This document shows positions 16,230 through 25,178 of a stretch of 64,000 nt of DNA, in pieces. Numbering within the stretch: the stretch's first letter is position 1; each line of letters starts with the position of its first letter. The stretch spans positions 1 to 64,000 of the forward strand of contig JAEUTN010000002.1 of assembly GCA_016787895.1 (NCBI GenBank), read 5' to 3'. Source of the stretch: Bacteroidia bacterium. Its GTDB lineage: Bacteria; Bacteroidota; Bacteroidia; B-17B0; Aurantibacillaceae. The position numbers and the translations under genes were made by a program. The notes beneath the pieces were generated by a model. That model had not been told where the DNA came from, did no database searches, and saw only the letters and a list, made by a program, of their open reading frames with translations.

Positions 16230-18207
16230 AATTTCATTTATAGCATGTGTTTTAATCGGGCTGCTGCTAAGCGCTTGTGAACAACAAGCCGAACCTGTAA
16301 CCCAGCCGGCATCTCCTTATCTCAACCACTCCGATACCGCAAAATACGTGGGTATCTCCACCTGCAAACTTTGCCATCAATCCATTTACGAATCCTTTAT
16401 TCAAACAGGGATGGGGCGCTCTATAGGACTGGCTGGCCGGGAAAAATCTTCCGCCGATTTTTCAAAGGCGGCAGTGTACGATGATTTAAAAGACCTGCAT
16501 TACACCGCCTTTTTCAGGGAGGAGAATATGTATATGCTGGAGTGCCGTTTAAATGCGGGGGACACTGTTCACAGCTTATTGAACAAGGTTAATTATATCA
16601 TTGGTTCGGGCCAGCACACCAATTCCCACCTTCTGCTTTCAGGACAATATTTAAGTCAAATGCCCATGACCTTTTACACCCAAAAAAGAACTTGGGATTT
16701 GCCTCCAGGATTTGAAAATGGCGTAAACACCAGATTCTCACGCAAAATAGGATTGGAATGCATGACCTGTCACAATGCCTACCCTGAATTTGTAAAAGGT
16801 TCAGAAAATAAATACACCGCCATACCGGAAGGTATTGATTGCGAACGTTGTCATGGTCCGGGAAGCATTCATGTGGCCCAACGTTCAGCAGGAAGCAAAA
16901 TTGACACTTCGAAATACATTGATTATTCCATTGTCAATCCATCTAAACTTCCCATTGACCTCCAGTTCGATATTTGTCAGCGCTGTCATTTGCAGGGTAA
17001 CACCATTTTGAAGGAAGGCAAATCCTTTTACGATTTTAAACCGGGGCAGAAATTAAGCGATGTGATGACGGTGTTTTTACCAAAGTATGAGGGGGCTGAA
17101 GATGAATTTATCATGGCCTCTCATGCCGACCGCTTAAAACAAAGTCAGTGTTTTATTACGTCTTTTGAAAAGGCAAGCGGATCGACGGAATTAAAACCAT
17201 ATAAAAATGCACTCACCTGTATTACCTGCCATAATCCGCATGTGAGTGTTAAAGCCACCCGAAGCGAAGTATTCGATCAGGCCTGTTTAAATTGTCACGG
17301 AACAAAGGAACAAATGAGCGTTGAACACAAACAGGTGAAAATGTTTAGTACCGAAAACTGCTTTTCCTGTCACATGCCCGTTTCGGGCTCAACGGACATA
17401 CCGCACGTGAGTGTGCACGATCATTATATCCGCAAACCAGTGGGACCGGCAGAAAAACAAAAAATAAAGACATTCATTGGTTTGTATGCCATTAACGAAA
17501 AAAATCCGGAGCCTCTGGTAAGGGCAAAAGCCTACCTCAATCAATACGATAAATTTGAACAGAAAAGTTTGTACCTGGATTCGGCCAGGTATTGGTTGGG
17601 TAAATGTGGGCAAGGGGCCTCCACCTTTCAGGTGCAGATTCAGCTTAGTTTTACCGAGGGAAACCCGAATGCCATACAGCAATTGGTGAAAAAGACAGGA
17701 GAGGAGAAGATTTATAAAGAGTGGGCGATTACTCCAGGGTACGACAATGCCTGGGCCTGGACATGTTATCGTATTGGAGAGTCTTTTGTTCAAACCGGAC
17801 AAAACACCGGGGCCTTAAACTGGTTTAAAAAAGCGGTTGAGCTGGCTCCTTTTCAATTGGATTTCAGGAACAAACTGGGCAATGCTTTGGCTAATAAACA
17901 CAGCATACCTGAAGCCATGGCCCAATTCAGTTTTATCCTGAAGGAAAATCCGGCTTATGCATCCGCTTACTCCAATCTGGGTTATTTGTATCTGGTGGAA
18001 GGCAATCCCGGCAAGGCCGAATCTCTTTTTAAAACCGGTTTAAAATTGGATCCGGATAACGAAAGTCTTTTATTAAATTTAGCCTCCCTTCACTTACAAA
18101 AAAACGATAAAGAAGGGGCTAAAACTTACCTTCAAAGGGTAATAAAACTGAACAAAAATAACGCTTCGGCCAAAGCGGCCCTGAAGCAAATAGAGAACCG
18201 GCCATGA
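16210..18207 (+). CDS. Heptaheme c-type cytochrome lipoprotein with C-terminal TPRs
   Basis: The 665-residue protein has a lipoprotein signal ending LLLSAC (Cys23). It carries seven CxxCH heme-binding motifs, with Cys at 52, 184, 211, 256, 337, 359 and 384. Between them are ADRLKQSQCF and LTCITCHNPH, a spacing seen in TPR-linked multiheme proteins of several environmental phyla. Residues from about 500 to 660 form tetratricopeptide repeats (AYASAYSNLGYLYLVEGN, LLLNLASLHLQKNDKEGA). It should be an envelope-anchored electron carrier or oxidoreductase; the partner and substrate are unknown. The gene overlaps the GNAT gene by 20 bases and mltG by 4. A lone multiheme gene inside a cell-wall operon is odd; no cytochrome maturation genes are nearby. 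Confidence 0.88.
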   Translation: MSFLLNKISFIACVLIGLLLSACEQQAEPVTQPASPYLNHSDTAKYVGISTCKLCHQSIYESFIQTGMGRSIGLAGREKSSADFSKAAVYDDLKDLHYTAFFREENMYMLECRLNAGDTVHSLLNKVNYIIGSGQHTNSHLLLSGQYLSQMPMTFYTQKRTWDLPPGFENGVNTRFSRKIGLECMTCHNAYPEFVKGSENKYTAIPEGIDCERCHGPGSIHVAQRSAGSKIDTSKYIDYSIVNPSKLPIDLQFDICQRCHLQGNTILKEGKSFYDFKPGQKLSDVMTVFLPKYEGAEDEFIMASHADRLKQSQCFITSFEKASGSTELKPYKNALTCITCHNPHVSVKATRSEVFDQACLNCHGTKEQMSVEHKQVKMFSTENCFSCHMPVSGSTDIPHVSVHDHYIRKPVGPAEKQKIKTFIGLYAINEKNPEPLVRAKAYLNQYDKFEQKSLYLDSARYWLGKCGQGASTFQVQIQLSFTEGNPNAIQQLVKKTGEEKIYKEWAITPGYDNAWAWTCYRIGESFVQTGQNTGALNWFKKAVELAPFQLDFRNKLGNALANKHSIPEAMAQFSFILKENPAYASAYSNLGYLYLVEGNPGKAESLFKTGLKLDPDNESLLLNLASLHLQKNDKEGAKTYLQRVIKLNKNNASAKAALKQIENRP

Positions 18208-19250
18208 GTAAAAAAACATCGAAAAGAAAAGGGTATTTGTTTCTTTTTACTTTGCTGGTGGGAGTGGCAAGTTATTTCGCTTACAACTATTTTATTCTCA
18301 ATAAAGCCAGTTTAAAAAACAATGCCTATGTGTTTCTTTACATCGAAAAAAACGATGGATACAATGAACTGCTCGCGAAAATAGAGTCGCAGGAATTGGT
18401 TGAAAACATCGAGGCTTTTGAATGGCTGGCATCCCGAATGGATCTTGAAGAAAACCTGCACCCCGGCAAATACCGCATCACCAACGGCATGAATGCCCGT
18501 CAGATTATTAACCTTCTGAAATACAACAAACAGGAGAAAGTGAAACTCAGCTACAATTCACAGATTCACAACCTGGAAGAATTTGTAGAGTACACTGATT
18601 TGAAACTGGAGTTAAGTGCCGATGAACTGAACGATTGGCTGGATGACGAGGAAAAGCTGGAAGCCCATTTTTCTCTGCACCCCGGAAACGCTTTGGCATT
18701 GGTGGTGCCGGGTGTTTACGAGGTAAGCTGGGCCATTACAGCCGATGAATTGTTTAAATTGTTCAGAGAAAAATTCAGAAAGGTGTGGACCGAAGCCCGT
18801 AAAAAACAAGCTAAAAATCTGGGCTACAGTATATCTGAAATAATGATCATGGCTTCCATTGTACAGTCGGAAAGTGGAATAGCATCGGAGCAGGCCAAAA
18901 TTGCAGGTGTCTATTTTAACCGTCTGGAAAGAGGCATGCTGCTTCAGGCAGATCCAACCTTAAAATTTGCCAATGAAAATTTTGATGCCCAACGCTTGTT
19001 GAATGAAGACAAAGAGATCAATTCACCTTATAACACTTACAAATACAAAGGACTTCCGCCTGGACCCATTGCGCTGGTAAGCACTCAGGCCATAGATGCC
19101 ACCTTAAATTATAAAAAGCACAACTTTTTGTTTTTCTGCGCTAAGCCGGGTTTAAACGGGTATTCCGATTTTTCAGTGAACTATGAACAGCATCAGAAAT
19201 TTGCTTCAGCCTATCAGAAGGCGCTCGATCAAAAGGGAATCAACCGTTAA
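18204..19250 (+). CDS. mltG: Endolytic murein transglycosylase MltG
   Basis: MltG cleaves nascent peptidoglycan strands at the inner membrane and so limits glycan length. The 348-residue protein has a basic start and one transmembrane helix (about 10-30), a LysM-like region (about 45-105), and the YceG catalytic domain. That domain shows IMASIVQSESG (catalytic Glu), AGVYFNRLERGMLLQADPTL, NTYKYKGLPPGPIALVS and AIDATLNY, all family signatures. The ATG overlaps the cytochrome stop (ATGA). It ends the dapF operon. Confidence 0.94.
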   Translation: MSKKTSKRKGYLFLFTLLVGVASYFAYNYFILNKASLKNNAYVFLYIEKNDGYNELLAKIESQELVENIEAFEWLASRMDLEENLHPGKYRITNGMNARQIINLLKYNKQEKVKLSYNSQIHNLEEFVEYTDLKLELSADELNDWLDDEEKLEAHFSLHPGNALALVVPGVYEVSWAITADELFKLFREKFRKVWTEARKKQAKNLGYSISEIMIMASIVQSESGIASEQAKIAGVYFNRLERGMLLQADPTLKFANENFDAQRLLNEDKEINSPYNTYKYKGLPPGPIALVSTQAIDATLNYKKHNFLFFCAKPGLNGYSDFSVNYEQHQKFASAYQKALDQKGINR

Positions 19251-19306
19251 AATGAGTAATTTCGGAACTTTGGTTTAGGGTTTAAACATTTGCACACATA
19301 TCGGGT

Positions 19307-20209
19307 ATGGCCATTGAAGTAAAAGAACTGGATAAATATTACGGCACGCAGGCGGCGCTTAAAAACGTAAGCTTTAGTATACAGGACAAAGAAATTGTTG
19401 GTTTTTTAGGTCCGAACGGGGCCGGAAAAAGTACCATGATGAAAATCCTGACCGGTTATATTCCTCCTGACAAAGGATTTGCCAGTATCAACGGTGTGAA
19501 TGTGGAAGACGCCTCCCTTGAGCTCCGGAAACAAATTGGGTATCTGCCGGAGCACAACCCGTTGTACCACGATATGTATGTGAGGGAATTTTTATCCTTT
19601 GTGAGCGCCGTTTATGAGATTAAAAATTCAGATGCAAGAATCCGGGAGATTGTACAGTTAACCGGACTCGCGCAGGAACAATCCAAAAAAATTGGTGCGC
19701 TGAGCAAGGGTTACAGGCAAAGGGTAGGGCTTGCTCAGGCGATGATTCATAATCCTTCGGTGTTGATTTTGGATGAACCAACTACAGGCCTGGATCCCAA
19801 TCAACTGGAAGAGATCAGGCAACTGATTAAAAACCTCGGCAAAGAAAAAACAGTGATGCTGAGCACTCATATCATGCAGGAGGTGGAAGCCATTTGCGAC
19901 CGGGTGATCATAATCAACAGGGGGGAGATAGTGGCCAACGACCGAACCGAAAATTTAAAACAAGGCACTGTTCAACAAATGGTATTGGCCGAATTCGATA
20001 AAACCGAATTAAATGTATTGATAACACAATTACCAGCCGGGGTAAAGGCTGAACAAACCGGTACCAACACCTGGAAATTCATCAGTACAGGAAGCGAGGA
20101 CCTTAGAAAGTGCATCTTTGACCTGGCGGTAAAAAATGGCCTCACTGTGCTTTCGCTTGCCAAACAGGAGGAGAACATGGAAGAGGTGTTCAAACGCTAC
20201 ACAAATTAA
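19307..20209 (+). CDS. gldA: ABC transporter ATPase, gliding-motility GldA type
   Basis: GldA is the ATPase of the GldAFG transporter needed for gliding in many Bacteroidota. The 300-residue protein has Walker A GPNGAGKS (about 36-43), signature LSKGYRQRVGLAQAM, Walker B VLILDEPTTGLDP, the switch His in STHIMQEVEAICDRV, and a C-terminal domain ending ENMEEVFKRYT, as in GldA and related CcmA-type exporters. The permease genes gldF and gldG are not adjacent, which is common in the phylum, so the assignment rests on overall resemblance. It could serve another ABC-2 exporter. Confidence 0.75.
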   Translation: MAIEVKELDKYYGTQAALKNVSFSIQDKEIVGFLGPNGAGKSTMMKILTGYIPPDKGFASINGVNVEDASLELRKQIGYLPEHNPLYHDMYVREFLSFVSAVYEIKNSDARIREIVQLTGLAQEQSKKIGALSKGYRQRVGLAQAMIHNPSVLILDEPTTGLDPNQLEEIRQLIKNLGKEKTVMLSTHIMQEVEAICDRVIIINRGEIVANDRTENLKQGTVQQMVLAEFDKTELNVLITQLPAGVKAEQTGTNTWKFISTGSEDLRKCIFDLAVKNGLTVLSLAKQEENMEEVFKRYTN

Positions 20210-20352
20210 GGTTTTTGCTTAAAAGCCGGGGTTTAAGTGGGGGCCATAGTATGGCAATTGTTGCCTTTAAAACTATATTAAAGCGCTGATTAGCAGCTTG
20301 AAAAGTTTATTTTCCTGTTCATATTTCTCCTTAGGTTTTAATTTCGAAATCT

Positions 20353-20360
20353 TATATTTG
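20353..20360 (+). promoter_or_regulatory. -7 box of the YfiR-like operon
   Basis: TATATTTG is an exact TAnnTTTG match. About 18 bases upstream is TTAG rather than TTG. The predicted start near 20365 lies about 14 bases before the proposed CTG start at 20379 and about 150 bases before the first in-frame ATG, which favours the longer protein. Confidence 0.6.
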
Positions 20361-20378
20361 TAAGATTGATTCATTTTT

Positions 20379-20909
20379 CTGAATAGGGCATTTACATATT
20401 CTCTTGTTCTCTTTTGTCTGATATCGTTCCGGTTTCAGCAACCATCGAATTACGATACCAATTCCAAATTAAAGGCGGTTTACCTCTACAACTTCACCAA
20501 GTACTTTGAGTGGCCCGAAAGCATGAAAAATGAGAAATTTATCATCTACGTAGTTGGAAAGAACGATAATCTGGTGAGCGAACTGAAAAACCTGGCCGGT
20601 AAAAAGAAAGTCGCCAATCAGGACATAGAGGTCAGAAATTCTGCCAATTACGACGCGTCCATACTTCCCAATATCATTTACTTTGGACCTGACATAATAA
20701 AACCCATAAGTGCGGCTGCAGCAAAATACAAAAACAAAGGTGCCTTGGTGGTGGCCGAAACAGCAGGAGCCTGCAAATCGGGTGCAAGCATCAATTTTGT
20801 TACCCTTGAAAGCAAATTAAAATTTGAGTACAATAAATCCGCGGCTGTAAAAGCGGGATTAAAAACAAACGATGACATAAAGGCCATTGCCGTATCCAAT
20901 ATAGAATAA
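20379..20909 (+). CDS. YfiR-like (DUF4154) secreted protein with a non-ATG start
   Basis: From the first in-frame ATG (20523) only 128 residues would be made. The frame stays open upstream to a stop at 20367, and there it encodes LKAVYLYNFTKYFEWPES, the conserved N-terminus of the DUF4154/YfiR family, preceded by a signal peptide (NRAFTYSLVLFCLISFRFQQ). That stretch has no in-frame ATG, GTG or TTG. CTG at 20379 gives a 176-residue preprotein of normal family length; ATT 20373 is an alternative. YfiR of Pseudomonas is a periplasmic repressor of a cyclase; here the partner may be the HAMP-PP2C phosphatase two genes on. Other conserved parts are IIYVVGKND, and near the end GACKSGASINFV and SKLKFEYNKSAA. 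First gene of a four-gene operon. Confidence 0.8.
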   Translation: MNRAFTYSLVLFCLISFRFQQPSNYDTNSKLKAVYLYNFTKYFEWPESMKNEKFIIYVVGKNDNLVSELKNLAGKKKVANQDIEVRNSANYDASILPNIIYFGPDIIKPISAAAAKYKNKGALVVAETAGACKSGASINFVTLESKLKFEYNKSAAVKAGLKTNDDIKAIAVSNIE

Positions 20910-20913
20910 ACCA

Positions 20914-21846
20914 TTGATCGCTAAGCGCAACATATTCAAATTTCTGCTGTTCGGCTTCCTGCTGCTGAGCGGAGCCAGGCTTGGTGCTCAGATTGAGTCT
21001 TTGGCAAGAGCTCAAAATTTGCTGAATACCAAACAACCGGATAAAATTGATCAGGCTGTGTTTACCATCGATTCCGTTATTAAACACAAAGACACCAAAG
21101 GCGATTTTGTGAGTTGGACCACCCGCGCCGCGATATATTACGAAGTTTACAAAAGGGCGGATAAATACCGCTTGAACTCTCCAATACGCGACACCATCAT
21201 TTCTTCTATACACCATTCTGATAATCTTAAACCGGATTCAACAACAAGGGTGTACAATCAAAAACTTCTGATTACCCTGGCTCAGGGGTATTATAACATG
21301 AACATTCGCTTTTTGCAGGACTCCGGTAATGCAGAAAAGAGTTTGATGGCATACAACCGCTATAAATCCATGTACAAGGAGATTTTCCCCAAAACGGATT
21401 TCAAAGCAAAAGACATAGAGTATTACCTGGCAGTATCAACAGTATACAACGACAAGTATGCAAAAGACAGCAGCGAAAAAACCATACTGGTTTCGAAAAA
21501 AGCTTACGAAAAGGTTCTGGAAATTGATCCGGACAACCGATCAGCCAATCTTGGAATAGGACTTTTGAATTATAACGAAGCCACAGTATTAATCAAGCAG
21601 CTGGAGTATGAGGTAGAGCTGGATCAGATTGAAGTGGTTCAGGACAATGTAGTAAAACTGGCCAAACAAAGTGAGCAGTACATTCTTAAGGTATACAATG
21701 CCAACAAAAGCGACGCTAAAGCGGTAGAAGCCTTGTACTATGTTTACAGAATGCTGATGGACAAGGTGAAGTTTGAGGACTTTAAGAAAAAATGCTCAGA
21801 ACTGGGCATAACAGTGAATGATGAAACGGCCTCTCAACAGAAATAA
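20914..21846 (+). CDS. Secreted TPR-like protein in the YfiR/PP2C operon
   Basis: The 310-residue protein has a signal peptide (KRNIFKFLLFGFLLLSGARL, cleavage near LGAQ) and then helical repeats resembling tetratricopeptides: YEKVLEIDPDNRSANLGIGL at about residues 200-220 is the clearest. Other repeats are degenerate. It likely acts in the periplasm as a protein-binding scaffold. The start is TTG at 20914, four bases after the YfiR-like stop; no ATG fits before the signal peptide. The stop is directly followed by the ATG of the phosphatase gene. No enzyme motif is seen. Confidence 0.78.
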   Translation: MIAKRNIFKFLLFGFLLLSGARLGAQIESLARAQNLLNTKQPDKIDQAVFTIDSVIKHKDTKGDFVSWTTRAAIYYEVYKRADKYRLNSPIRDTIISSIHHSDNLKPDSTTRVYNQKLLITLAQGYYNMNIRFLQDSGNAEKSLMAYNRYKSMYKEIFPKTDFKAKDIEYYLAVSTVYNDKYAKDSSEKTILVSKKAYEKVLEIDPDNRSANLGIGLLNYNEATVLIKQLEYEVELDQIEVVQDNVVKLAKQSEQYILKVYNANKSDAKAVEALYYVYRMLMDKVKFEDFKKKCSELGITVNDETASQQK

Positions 21847-23628
21847 ATGAACTACAGGTTCACCATAGGAAGAAGAATAGGACTGGGGTTTGCCATACTC
21901 GTGTCATTAACCGTGGTGGCGTTTACGCTTACAATTTTTACCATCATTGAAAGCAAAAACAAAACCGAAACCATGGTTGGGCAGGTTACGCCCAGTGTTA
22001 CAGAGCTCAAAGAACTGAACCTGATGCTGCAGCGTTCACACACGAACATTTCAAAGTGGGTGTACAATAAAAGCATGAACGACATGCAGTTCAGGGATGA
22101 TTTAAATAAAATCATCAGCGAGGAATTTCCACAAAAACGAAAATTGCTGGTAGATTATTCAAAGTATTGGACCGATTCCGAAAAGGAGCAACTTCAGGTC
22201 ATATTTCTTAAAATCGATTCCCTGTTTTTGGTTTACAAAAACAACATCATGGAGCCGCTCAATAGTCTTGATGCCTATAATGATGACGGGATAATTTTTT
22301 TGGCAGTGAACGATTATGAAGAGTCGGAAACGTATATCAAAACAATTTACTCCAAACTCAGGGAACTGATTGAACTTAAAAAACAATTCGCGGAAAATGT
22401 AAAGCTCGAAATGTTTGAGTCACTCGATTTTCTGAAACAATCGGTGCAATTTTTGAGTATACTGTTGATGTTGGGCGGAGTGATCATTGGAGTAATGACC
22501 ACACGATCCATTACCCGGCCGGTACAGGTTCTGAAAAAAATGCTGCTCTCCATGGGCTTGGGAATTTTGCCTGAAGAACGGGTTAGCGCGCGTAATGACG
22601 AAATCGGAGAAATGGGGAACGCCTTGAACGATTTGATTCAATCCATGCACCATACCACCGATTTTGCAAAAGAAACAGGTGCCGGAAACTTTAATGCCTC
22701 TTATACCCCGTTAAGTAAGGACGACACTCTGGGACACGCATTACTAAAGATGAGGGACGATCTGGCTGAGAACGAGCGGGTGCTCGAACAAAAAGTGATT
22801 GAGCGCACCGAAGAAGTAGTTCGTCAGAAATCGGAAATTGAACACAAAAATGTAGAACTTGAAATCCTCTATAAACAAGTTACTGATAGCATACATTACG
22901 CGAAACGTATCCAGGACGCAATACTTCCAACAACCAACAAAATCAAAAATCTGTTGCCGGATTCCTTTATACTGTTTAAACCAAAAGACATAGTAAGCGG
23001 TGATTTTTACTGGATTGAACAAAAGGGGGATTTGGTGTATTTCGCCGCCATCGATTGTACAGGCCACGGTGTTCCGGGTGCCTTTATGAGTTTGGTAGGA
23101 TACAACATTTTAAAGGATATTCTTAAAAATACCAGCGCTTCAAAACCTTCTGAAATACTCGATCAGTTAAGGGACGGTGTGGTAAGCGCGCTGCTCACCG
23201 ACGAAACCGGTAAACAAGCCAAGGATGGCATGGACATGACCCTTTGCGCCATCAATTATAAAACCATGATGTTGCAGTACGCTGCCGCTTTCAATCCGCT
23301 GTACCTTATTCGTAAGGGCGAATTAATTCTGCATCCTGCCAATAAGTTTCCAATCGGTTCTTATGTAGGTGAAAAAACAGGATTCGATAACCACGAGATA
23401 CAACTGGAGAAAGGAGACCAGATTTTTATATGCAGTGACGGTTACGCAGATCAATTTGGTGGCCCAACCGGTAAAAAGTTCATGGTAGGCAATTTCAGGA
23501 AATTGTTGCTCAAAATTTCAGAACTCAACTCCCAGGTTCAAAAAGAAGAACTGAATAAAACCCTGGTCTCCTGGCAGGGCGAACAAGAACAGGTTGACGA
23601 TGTTCTTGTGATTGGTGTAAAAGTCTGA
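21847..23628 (+). CDS. Membrane HAMP-PP2C (SpoIIE-type) serine phosphatase
   Basis: The 593-residue protein is a membrane sensor with a phosphatase output. Transmembrane helix 1 is at about 11-34, a helical periplasmic sensor at 35-197 (four-helix-bundle-like), and helix 2 at 198-219. A HAMP domain follows at 220-272 (RSITRPVQVL, NDEIGEMGNALNDL), then a coiled coil at about 300-350 and a PP2C/SpoIIE domain at 355-593. Metal-binding acidic residues appear in VSGDFYW, AIDCTGHGVPGAFMS, DGMDMTL, CSDGYADQFGG and the C-terminal DDVLVIGVKV. Such proteins dephosphorylate anti-sigma-antagonist (STAS) partners; none is in the window. The tight operon suggests that the YfiR-like and TPR proteins modulate its periplasmic sensor. 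Confidence 0.92.
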   Translation: MNYRFTIGRRIGLGFAILVSLTVVAFTLTIFTIIESKNKTETMVGQVTPSVTELKELNLMLQRSHTNISKWVYNKSMNDMQFRDDLNKIISEEFPQKRKLLVDYSKYWTDSEKEQLQVIFLKIDSLFLVYKNNIMEPLNSLDAYNDDGIIFLAVNDYEESETYIKTIYSKLRELIELKKQFAENVKLEMFESLDFLKQSVQFLSILLMLGGVIIGVMTTRSITRPVQVLKKMLLSMGLGILPEERVSARNDEIGEMGNALNDLIQSMHHTTDFAKETGAGNFNASYTPLSKDDTLGHALLKMRDDLAENERVLEQKVIERTEEVVRQKSEIEHKNVELEILYKQVTDSIHYAKRIQDAILPTTNKIKNLLPDSFILFKPKDIVSGDFYWIEQKGDLVYFAAIDCTGHGVPGAFMSLVGYNILKDILKNTSASKPSEILDQLRDGVVSALLTDETGKQAKDGMDMTLCAINYKTMMLQYAAAFNPLYLIRKGELILHPANKFPIGSYVGEKTGFDNHEIQLEKGDQIFICSDGYADQFGGPTGKKFMVGNFRKLLLKISELNSQVQKEELNKTLVSWQGEQEQVDDVLVIGVKV

Positions 23629-25172
23629 TGGGCTTCGGAAGTCGCATATTCCGTTTTTTTCTGGCATTTTTTTTTGTTGCACAAGCACCTTCAGGCATAT
23701 ATGGCCAATCAGGTACTGAACGTGTTACAGCTGACACCGCAGCCATTGGACTTTCAGCAGTCAGTATCAAAACCCTGAACGCCCTTTCCCTTCGTTTTGA
23801 ATACCCTATTCAGGATTATATTTTTGATACGATTCATCAATTGTTGTTTGTGTCGGGCAAAGAAAAGGACGAACAATCCGGCCAGTTGCTTTTGAAAGGA
23901 TTTTTTGGAGCGATCGACAACAACGAAAAACCAAAATGGATCGTGGAATCTTCTTTGTTCGATTTTAACCTTGAGAACAATCTTTTGATTGTATCCAACG
24001 ACGAAAGGAGCGCCAGGTTCAATAAGCTGGCCGGATACGATGAACTCAAATACCCGGGCCGGTTGCTCACCGGCATTGAAAACACACCTTTTGCCTTGTT
24101 TTATGACAGTCAAAATAAGGAGGAAGTGCATTGCCTCGACCTGCGCACGGGTTTTGTGAAATGGAAAGCAATGGTGCCGGGGGCACAGGATTGGGTTGAT
24201 TACAAATTGCTGAATGATTCGGTTTTACTTATTGCCGCCTCAGGTGTACATGCAGTTCACGTCCGAACCGGTTTGATATGGACTGTGCCACTTCAAACGG
24301 CTTTTATTACAGCCAAAGCCTTAACCTATTCGCTGGCAAAAAACACTACCATTTTAAAAGTAAGCAAGGTGGTACATTGCACAAACGATGAAAATCAGGT
24401 TACCCAATTGGCTTCGAATATCCTTTTACACAAGGGAAAAATTGTGTTTGCTTCCAAAGAAAAGTGTCTGGCCCTGGATGAAACCGGTAAGGCGCTATGG
24501 AGCCTTGATTTGCGGAATTATCCCATTTCCAAAATGATGCTGACAGTAACTGATTCAAGCCTATTGCTGGTGAATTTTGGACTCGCCATGCACAGCAATC
24601 GTTTCGTGAATTGGGGGCGGCCCTTTATTCTGGAATTAAACCCTGAAAATGGAGCTGTTTTAAATCAATACGACCTCAGTAAGATCGAAAACATGGCTGA
24701 TTTTACACAAGCCGAAAACTCCCTGGTATTCGCGGGTAAAGATGAAATACTGAAAGTGAAACCCGGTGAGCCTGAAATAAAAACCATGCTGGCGCTCAGT
24801 CAATCGGCATACGGCAGATTTGTGGAGTTTATCAATGGCAACGAATACTATACTTTTAAAGAGGGCTATTACGTTCCATTAAATTTTATCAATGGAAATC
24901 TGATTTATTTTAAAACCGACAACAATAAAGTATATGGCATCGACGGTGATTTTATTCAGTATGAATACCACTTTACAGAATTGTTCCGTTTGGCAGGAAA
25001 ATTCGATTCAAAACCCATTTTAAGAAACGAAAAAAAAACCATCCTCATCAGCGGCAATTATGAACTGATGTATGAGCTGAATACCGCAAATCCCATGTTA
25101 ATAACGGAAAATAAACTTTATTTTTTTGAAGGCAATAAAGTTACCGTTGTTAACAGGAGAGAGCTGGAATAA
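23628..25172 (+). CDS. Secreted PQQ-like beta-propeller protein
   Basis: The 514-residue protein has a signal peptide (FRFFLAFFFVAQAPSGIYG, cleavage near residue 27). The rest repeats strands such as GFVKWKAMVPG, GLIWTVPLQ, GKALWSLDLRN and NKVYGIDGDF, the pattern of PQQ-like or quinoprotein-type propeller blades, without clear catalytic residues. I do not recognise a specific family. ATG overlaps the last base of the phosphatase stop codon (TGATG), so expression is coupled. It may be a periplasmic sensor module or structural partner of the operon. Convergent with the thioesterase gene 6 bases away. Confidence 0.75.
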   Translation: MGFGSRIFRFFLAFFFVAQAPSGIYGQSGTERVTADTAAIGLSAVSIKTLNALSLRFEYPIQDYIFDTIHQLLFVSGKEKDEQSGQLLLKGFFGAIDNNEKPKWIVESSLFDFNLENNLLIVSNDERSARFNKLAGYDELKYPGRLLTGIENTPFALFYDSQNKEEVHCLDLRTGFVKWKAMVPGAQDWVDYKLLNDSVLLIAASGVHAVHVRTGLIWTVPLQTAFITAKALTYSLAKNTTILKVSKVVHCTNDENQVTQLASNILLHKGKIVFASKEKCLALDETGKALWSLDLRNYPISKMMLTVTDSSLLLVNFGLAMHSNRFVNWGRPFILELNPENGAVLNQYDLSKIENMADFTQAENSLVFAGKDEILKVKPGEPEIKTMLALSQSAYGRFVEFINGNEYYTFKEGYYVPLNFINGNLIYFKTDNNKVYGIDGDFIQYEYHFTELFRLAGKFDSKPILRNEKKTILISGNYELMYELNTANPMLITENKLYFFEGNKVTVVNRRELE

Positions 25173-25178
25173 CAGACT

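Noticed and set aside
17389-17802. 137-codon antisense frame inside the heptaheme gene
   Set aside because: It is explained by codon use of the real gene on the plus strand.
19307-20209. An ABC-type antibiotic export or defence system
   Set aside because: Only the ATPase is present, and its C-terminus fits GldA; there is no adjacent permease or resistance gene.
20523-20909. 128-codon YfiR-like gene starting at ATG 20523
   Set aside because: It would lack the signal peptide and the conserved N-terminus that are encoded in frame upstream.
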